From Streptomyces musisoli (GTDB lineage: Bacteria > Actinomycetota > Actinomycetes > Streptomycetales > Streptomycetaceae), in assembly GCF_016741855.1 (NCBI RefSeq), contig NZ_JAERRH010000001.1, positions 496,001-560,000 of the forward strand: a stretch of 64,000 bases of DNA. The letters are read 5' to 3'. How positions within the stretch are numbered: position 1 is the stretch's first letter; every line of letters starts with the position of its first letter. The notes under the pieces are model-generated. The model searched no databases, was not told where the DNA came from, and worked only from the letters and a program-made list of their open reading frames with translations. The translations under genes were made by a program, and so were the position numbers. This document shows, piece after piece, positions 59,001-64,000 of the stretch.

Positions 59001-59954
59001 CAGCGCGGCGATCATCCGGGACGTGAGGGGCGCGGGGCGGGCCTCGCCCGTGTCGGCGTCCGGTGCGCCCGACAGCTCGGCGAGGAGTCCGGGCAGGTCC
59101 TGCGGGGTGATCGTGCCCGGTGTCAGGATCTCGGCCAGGGCGAGGAGCTGGGCGCGGGCGTGGTGGGCCTCGTCCGGTGCGTCGGGCCCGGCGTCCGGCG
59201 CGGCTTCCTCCCCCTCCTCGGAGGCCGCCGATGGACCGGTCTCGATGATGTCGAACAGCGAGGGCAGGACGGCTCGCAGCGGGGGCGGCAGCGACGCGGC
59301 GGCCTCGGAGCCGAAGAACCGCCGGGCCCCGGAGACGGCCTGGCCCATGTCGCCGCCGAGCAGGGCGTCCGTCATCTCGCCGAAGAGGCGCAGCTGGTCG
59401 CGGAACTCGGGGGTCATCTGCTGCTCGTGCCGCTCCAGCAGCAGTCGTACGAGCAGCCGGCTGTCCTCGACGAAGCCCGAACCGCCCTCGGCGAGGGGGG
59501 TGCCGAGCGCGAACACGTTCATGAGCTGGTCGACGCTCCACTGGCCGGAGCGTCCGGCCGCGACCACACGGTTCAGCCACACCATCCGTGCCCCGACCAG
59601 TGCCACCAGGTCCCGGTGCGCGGCGTCCCGGTCCGCGTCGCCGAGGAGGGCCGACGTACGGGCCTCCTCCAGCAGGGGCAGCGCGCGCTCCCGGTCGGCC
59701 GGGGCGCCTTCCAGGACGAATCTGACAGCGCGGCACCTGCCGAGGCGTGCCGCCACCGCCGCAGCCGATGTCCCGCCGTCTTCCGGCGCGGTCAACTCGG
59801 CGAGCAGTGACTCGAGTTCGTCCGTCAGGTCGTCGAGCAGCGGGCCTCGCAAGCCGGTGTACGCCTCCGGGTCGACCGGTACGGCGAAGCCGTCCGCGCG
59901 GGCGAGCGCGGCGGCGGCGCGGTCGGCCACGGGCATGGTTCCGGCGTCACTCAT
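56037..59954 (-). CDS. CHAT-domain protease with large helical sensor region
   Basis: A 1305-residue protein. The C-terminal CHAT (caspase HetF associated with TPRs) domain spans about residues 1020-1270: catalytic His1104 in HIACHG and Cys1158 in VVCGGCETDL, followed by TSVLVHRLAADAIGTRW. Residues 1-780 are helical, TPR-like in places (TALALLEELSWDEGPVNG, AIACLEAGRSLVLGAA), and should be the sensor. A Pro/Asp-rich linker of repeated PPQPPDPSDPLD (about 750-790) joins them. It is the first gene of the CHAT-antitoxin-toxin operon; GGAGGGG lies 6 bp before ATG 59954. Cleavage of the antitoxin is the natural hypothesis. Confidence 0.92.
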   Translation of the reverse strand: MSDAGTMPVADRAAAALARADGFAVPVDPEAYTGLRGPLLDDLTDELESLLAELTAPEDGGTSAAAVAARLGRCRAVRFVLEGAPADRERALPLLEEARTSALLGDADRDAAHRDLVALVGARMVWLNRVVAAGRSGQWSVDQLMNVFALGTPLAEGGSGFVEDSRLLVRLLLERHEQQMTPEFRDQLRLFGEMTDALLGGDMGQAVSGARRFFGSEAAASLPPPLRAVLPSLFDIIETGPSAASEEGEEAAPDAGPDAPDEAHHARAQLLALAEILTPGTITPQDLPGLLAELSGAPDADTGEARPAPLTSRMIAALFHVALAVRTGDMQGFREALRLMHEASAAGELDGSAHARWLRAIVPGLLIGASLTGGSLQDEDTALALLEELSWDEGPVNGIEASLRLSVETARLNTRLKRALDSGDEEALEDVVDAACELELDDAFDDAEEWTGAQIALVLSVAYLGRVVLGTAAGDRTDHLRAAAHHMQRAAQTSVDMPVMRGLLDATWAPLITLTAIVESDPGRIAEGVSRARAALETPGFTSDFRPWVRRGIAIALDTLHGFTRDPRVLDEAIAELEQARAELPDGGQSGARVHWDLAELRARRATVRAGTPGADDDLRAAVDLARTSLRLAADDVLLQQGVGRGLRIAREAADRGRKAAFWALRAGRTQEAIACLEAGRSLVLGAAAVSAGVADRLAALGESELAERWRTAAFDHSWDGTDASAWRPRSAADPATTGPGGDPGAHSPPAPPQPPQSLNPPQPPDPSDPLDPPQPPDPSDLLDPPQPPGTAGNGGARRGSPLDVLAGMGMGTPGLPGDVRRRSLDVLRGQGGAHVRPVTASVDDLREGLRASAADALLYLVPGVEGADGAVLVVTRDRPAESLPLPGLAPDGRGPVAEYLAAGAHLQRLDDRSGDTTGPEERGRARRRWLHALDGMCSWAGAVLGPALDHLGVWDRALAEAGLPGAAAADERPDAVRLVLVPCGDLGVVPWQAAVLRPPGGYGAPGAVRACEVAVLTHAASGREFLRAAARRRMAPAGRPALVFHALDDLEWAEEEIDTLADVLYPQAVVYRPDAEPATPATVLALLGGLAADPASLVHIACHGLAGPDPTRSALRLAAPAGEPHGSGDLTLSTLLETPAEGDAFRSAGPLVVCGGCETDLTTRDHDEALTVTSVLVHRLAADAIGTRWRVEDQPSEILMLVLHDALARGLAPPDALRAAQRWMLTSPDERTQVRTLAGIAARRLTEDLRARPDTWAAFVHQGNPAPAAVPARRLEPAGRQESARGPESAQGQESVRRQEGEGT

Positions 59955-60158
59955 GCGTCATCCCCTCCGCCGCCATGGTGCCCGTTCCCCCGCCCGGGCA
60001 GCCGGGTCTCGCGCGCCTCACCGGCATCCTGCCGGACAACGCCCGGCTCCCGGCCGGTTTCCGCCCGATCCGCCGTGGCGTCCTCGGGGTGCCGTCGGCG
60101 TGTGGAACGGCCCGTTGCGGCCGCCGGTCCGGAGGCGGCCGCGTCGGGGACGACGGTC

Positions 60159-61685
<1,527 letters not shown>

Positions 61686-61738
61686 GGGCTGGCCAATCGG
61701 GGAGAGGCGGATCGGGAAAGGCCGTTGCGGGCACCAGC

Positions 61739-61764
61739 CCCCTCCCCGGGACGGCGGGGAGGGG
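61739..61764 (-). terminator. intercistronic hairpin before the permease gene
   Basis: CCCCTCCCC (61739-61747) pairs with GGGGAGGGG (61756-61764). It lies between the LLM gene stop and the permease start on the same strand, so it may partly terminate or stabilise the mRNA and lower permease expression. Confidence 0.55.
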
Positions 61765-61801
61765 AGACCAAGAGGGGGCGTGGGGGTCTCGCGGAGGGGG
61801 T

Positions 61802-62821
61802 TCAGGCGGTGACGGCGGGGATCACCCGGCTTCCGTAGGCGTCGATGGTGGCCTCCTGTGCGTCGTGCATGTCGTACACCGCGAACTGGTCGACGCCCAG
61901 GGCGCGCAGTGCCTTCAGTTTCTCGACGTGCTTCTCGGCCGGGCCGATGACGCAGAACCGGTCCACGATCTCGTCCGGCACGAACCGGGTGTCGGGGTTG
62001 TCGCTGCGTCCGTGGTGGGAGTAGTCGTAGCCCTGCCGGGCCCTGATGTAGTCGGTGAGTTCCTCGGGCACCTGGGAGGAGTGCTCGCCGTACTTGGCGA
62101 CCAGGTCGGCGACGTGGTTGCCGACCATGCCGCCGAACCAGCGGCACTGGTCGCGGGCGTGGGCGAGGGCCTCGGGCGAGTCGTCCTCGGTGACGTACGC
62201 CGGGGCGGCGACGCAGATCGTCACCTCGGAGGGGTCACGGCCGGCCGCCACCGCCGCGTCCTTGACGGCCTTCACCATGTACTCGGTCAGGTACAGGTCG
62301 GCGAGCTGGAGGATGAACCCGTCGGCCTCCTCACCGGTCATCTTCAGCGCCTTGGGGCCGTACGCGGCCATCCAGACGGGGAGTTCGGCGCCCTCCTTGA
62401 TCCACGGGAAGCGGATCTTCGTGCCGCCGAGGTCGGCCTCCTCGCCGCGGCCGAGGGCGCGGATGACCTTCATGGCCTCGCTGATCCGGGCGAGGGTGTT
62501 GGGTTTGCGGCCGGCGACGCGCATGGCGGAGTCGCCGCGGCCGATGCCGCAGACGGTGCGGTTGCCGAACATGTCGTTGAGGGTGGCGAAGGTGGAGGCG
62601 GTGACCTCCCAGGTGCGGGTGCCCGGGTTGGTGACCATCGGGCCGACCGTCAGCTCCGCGGTGTTCGCGAGGATCTGGCTGTGGATCACGAACGGTTCCT
62701 GCCACAGCACGGCGGAGTCGAAGGTCCAGCCGTAGCGGAAGCCGTTGCGTTCGGCCCGTTGCATCAGGCTGATGACGCGGGAGGCGGGCGGGTCGGTCTG
62801 CAGGACGAGTCCGAAGTCCAT
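61802..62821 (-). CDS. TIGR03842-type LLM class F420-dependent oxidoreductase
   Basis: A 339-residue luciferase-like TIM barrel. MDFGLVLQTDPPASRVISLMQRAE is the distinctive start of this subfamily; FDSAVLWQEPF, GPMVTNPGTRTWEVTASTFATLND and CGIGRGDSAMRVAGRKP are the F420/flavin-binding segments. Members are consistently encoded with hydantoinase/dihydropyrimidinase genes, suggesting a redox step on a pyrimidine or hydantoin. TAGGAG lies 9 bp before ATG 62821. The upstream dihydropyrimidinase ends 12 bp before, so they form an operon. Confidence 0.93.
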   Translation of the reverse strand: MDFGLVLQTDPPASRVISLMQRAERNGFRYGWTFDSAVLWQEPFVIHSQILANTAELTVGPMVTNPGTRTWEVTASTFATLNDMFGNRTVCGIGRGDSAMRVAGRKPNTLARISEAMKVIRALGRGEEADLGGTKIRFPWIKEGAELPVWMAAYGPKALKMTGEEADGFILQLADLYLTEYMVKAVKDAAVAAGRDPSEVTICVAAPAYVTEDDSPEALAHARDQCRWFGGMVGNHVADLVAKYGEHSSQVPEELTDYIRARQGYDYSHHGRSDNPDTRFVPDEIVDRFCVIGPAEKHVEKLKALRALGVDQFAVYDMHDAQEATIDAYGSRVIPAVTA

Positions 62822-62833
62822 GGGGCGCCACTC

Positions 62834-64000
62834 CTAGTTCAGGTACTGACAGGTGGAGCGTGGGGTGTAGACGCCGTGCCCGGCGTGTCCCGTGTATTCC
62901 CGCTGGTCGATGACGAGTTCACCGCGTGACAGAACCGTCTCGACGCAGCCGGTGACGCGCTTGCCCTCGTACGCCGAGTAGTCGACGTTCATGTGGTGGG
63001 TCTCGGCGGACATCACCTGTTCGGCGTGCGGGTCGTAGATGACGACGTCCGCGTCGGCGCCCGGGGCGATGGTGCCCTTCTTCGGGTACAGGCCGAACAT
63101 CCGGGCCGGGGTGGCGCAGGCGATCTCGATCCAGCGGCGGCGCGAGATCCGCCCGTCGACGACCGCCTGGTGGAGCAGGTCCATGCGGTTCTCCACGCCC
63201 GGCAGCCCGTTGGGAATCTTGGAGAAGTCACCGCGGCCCAGTTCCTTCTGGCCCGCGAAGCAGAAGGGGCAGTGGTCGGTGGAGACCACCTGGAGGTCGT
63301 TGGTGCGCAGCCCTCTCCACAGCGCGGCCTGGTGCTCCTTCGGCCTGAGCGGCGTGCTGCACACGTACTTGGCGCCCTGGAAGTCCGGTTCGGCGAGGTT
63401 GTCGGTGGACAGGAACAGGTACTGCGGGCAGGTCTCGCCGAAGACGTTCAGCCCCTCGTCCCGGGCGCGGGCCAGCTCGGCCACCGCCTCCGTCGCCGAG
63501 ACGTGCACCACGTACAGCGGGGCTCCGGCGACCTGGGCGAGGCGGATGGCGCGGTGGGTGGCCTCGGCCTCCAACAGGGCCTTGCGGACCTCACCGTGGT
63601 GGCGCGGGTCGGTCTCGCCGCGGGCCAGCGCCTGCTCGACCAGGACGTCGATGGCGATGCCGTTCTCGGCGTGCATCATGATCAGCCCGCCGTTCCCGGC
63701 GGCGCGCTGCATGGCCCGCAGGATCTGCCCGTCGTCCGAGTAGAACACCCCCGGATAGGCCATGAACTGCTTGAAGGAGGTGACGCCCTCCTCGACCAGC
63801 AGGTCCATCTCCTTCAGTGTCTCCTGGTTCACATCGGAGACGATCATGTGGAAGCCGTAGTCGATCGCGCAGTTGCCCTCGGCCTTGGCGTGCCAGGCGT
63901 CCAGGCCCTCGCGCAGGGTGTGGCCGACGCTCTGCACCGCGAAGTCGACGATCGTCGTCGTACCGCCCCAGGCGGCGGCTCGGGTGCCGGTCTCGAAGGT
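62834..64000 (-). CDS. hydA: dihydropyrimidinase / D-hydantoinase, 5' end outside window
   Basis: The frame is open to the right edge: past the first internal start at 63937 the residues TFETGTRAAAWGGTTTIVDFAV continue, so the gene begins beyond 64000. This is an amidohydrolase: the carboxylated metal-bridging Lys is in EEGVTSFKQFMAYPG, metal His residues are in MMHAENG and YVVHVSATEAV, and the catalytic Asp is in VVSTDHCPF. It opens dihydrouracil, dihydrothymine or hydantoin rings. It is the first gene of the operon with the LLM oxidoreductase and permease. Confidence 0.95.
   Translation of the reverse strand, partial: TFETGTRAAAWGGTTTIVDFAVQSVGHTLREGLDAWHAKAEGNCAIDYGFHMIVSDVNQETLKEMDLLVEEGVTSFKQFMAYPGVFYSDDGQILRAMQRAAGNGGLIMMHAENGIAIDVLVEQALARGETDPRHHGEVRKALLEAEATHRAIRLAQVAGAPLYVVHVSATEAVAELARARDEGLNVFGETCPQYLFLSTDNLAEPDFQGAKYVCSTPLRPKEHQAALWRGLRTNDLQVVSTDHCPFCFAGQKELGRGDFSKIPNGLPGVENRMDLLHQAVVDGRISRRRWIEIACATPARMFGLYPKKGTIAPGADADVVIYDPHAEQVMSAETHHMNVDYSAYEGKRVTGCVETVLSRGELVIDQREYTGHAGHGVYTPRSTCQYLN

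Overview
The window is high-GC actinobacterial DNA that reads as Streptomyces chromosome: strong codon bias to G/C in third positions, GTG and TTG starts, purine-rich ribosome binding sites of the GGAGG type, only two TTA codons noticed in about 50 genes, a Streptomyces-type crotonyl-CoA carboxylase/reductase operon, MocR/TetR regulators, an F420-type luciferase-like oxidoreductase and WXG100-type proteins. Both ends cut genes: a PAS/GAF protein at the left and a dihydropyrimidinase at the right.

Layout. 0-8.5 kb: PAS/GAF sensor, a drug-efflux MFS pump with an unusual tail of carboxypeptidase-regulatory-like repeats, an SRPBCC protein, a radical SAM gene with a perfect SOS-box core in its promoter, a secreted peptidase, a GNAT acetyltransferase and a TTA-containing HEAT-repeat gene. 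8.9-18.4 kb: the ethylmalonyl-CoA pathway (tandem-fused 3-hydroxyacyl-CoA dehydrogenase, TetR regulator, ccr, ecm, mcl, mch, mcd) with a recognisable promoter, an operator-like palindrome between its -35 and -10, and a strong terminator. 18.5-20 kb: psd-pssA for phosphatidylethanolamine. 20.3-38.1 kb: mostly single housekeeping or accessory genes (glycerate kinase, ADP-ribosylglycohydrolase, Nudix, sirtuin, alkylation repair pair, MTHFR-like protein, B3/4 protein, MocR regulator, macro protein, FAD oxidoreductase, inositol-phosphatase-like protein, gamma-glutamyltransferase, lipoate-ligase-like protein). Short tandem repeats fill many of the gaps here.

38.3-41.8 kb: a WXG100/type VII-like gene set in which the large WXG protein carries an in-frame TGA before a 99-codon continuation. 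41.8-54.6 kb: a multi-component signalling or conflict locus. A four-gene operon (membrane kinase, coiled-coil protein, Clp-type AAA+ ATPase, zinc-ribbon/FHA protein) lies next to a macro-domain gene, a small radical SAM gene with a TTA codon at position 3, a von Willebrand A-like lipoprotein and a coiled-coil membrane protein. 54.7-60 kb: a three-gene coupled operon, CHAT protease, MbcA/Xre-like antitoxin and RES toxin, which looks like a protease-controlled NAD+-depleting suicide module.

60.2-64 kb: NCS1 permease, TIGR03842-like LLM oxidoreductase and dihydropyrimidinase, a pyrimidine/hydantoin uptake and degradation set. The most novel material is 38-60 kb. Everything here rests on reading the sequence and on recalled family knowledge; no database search was possible.
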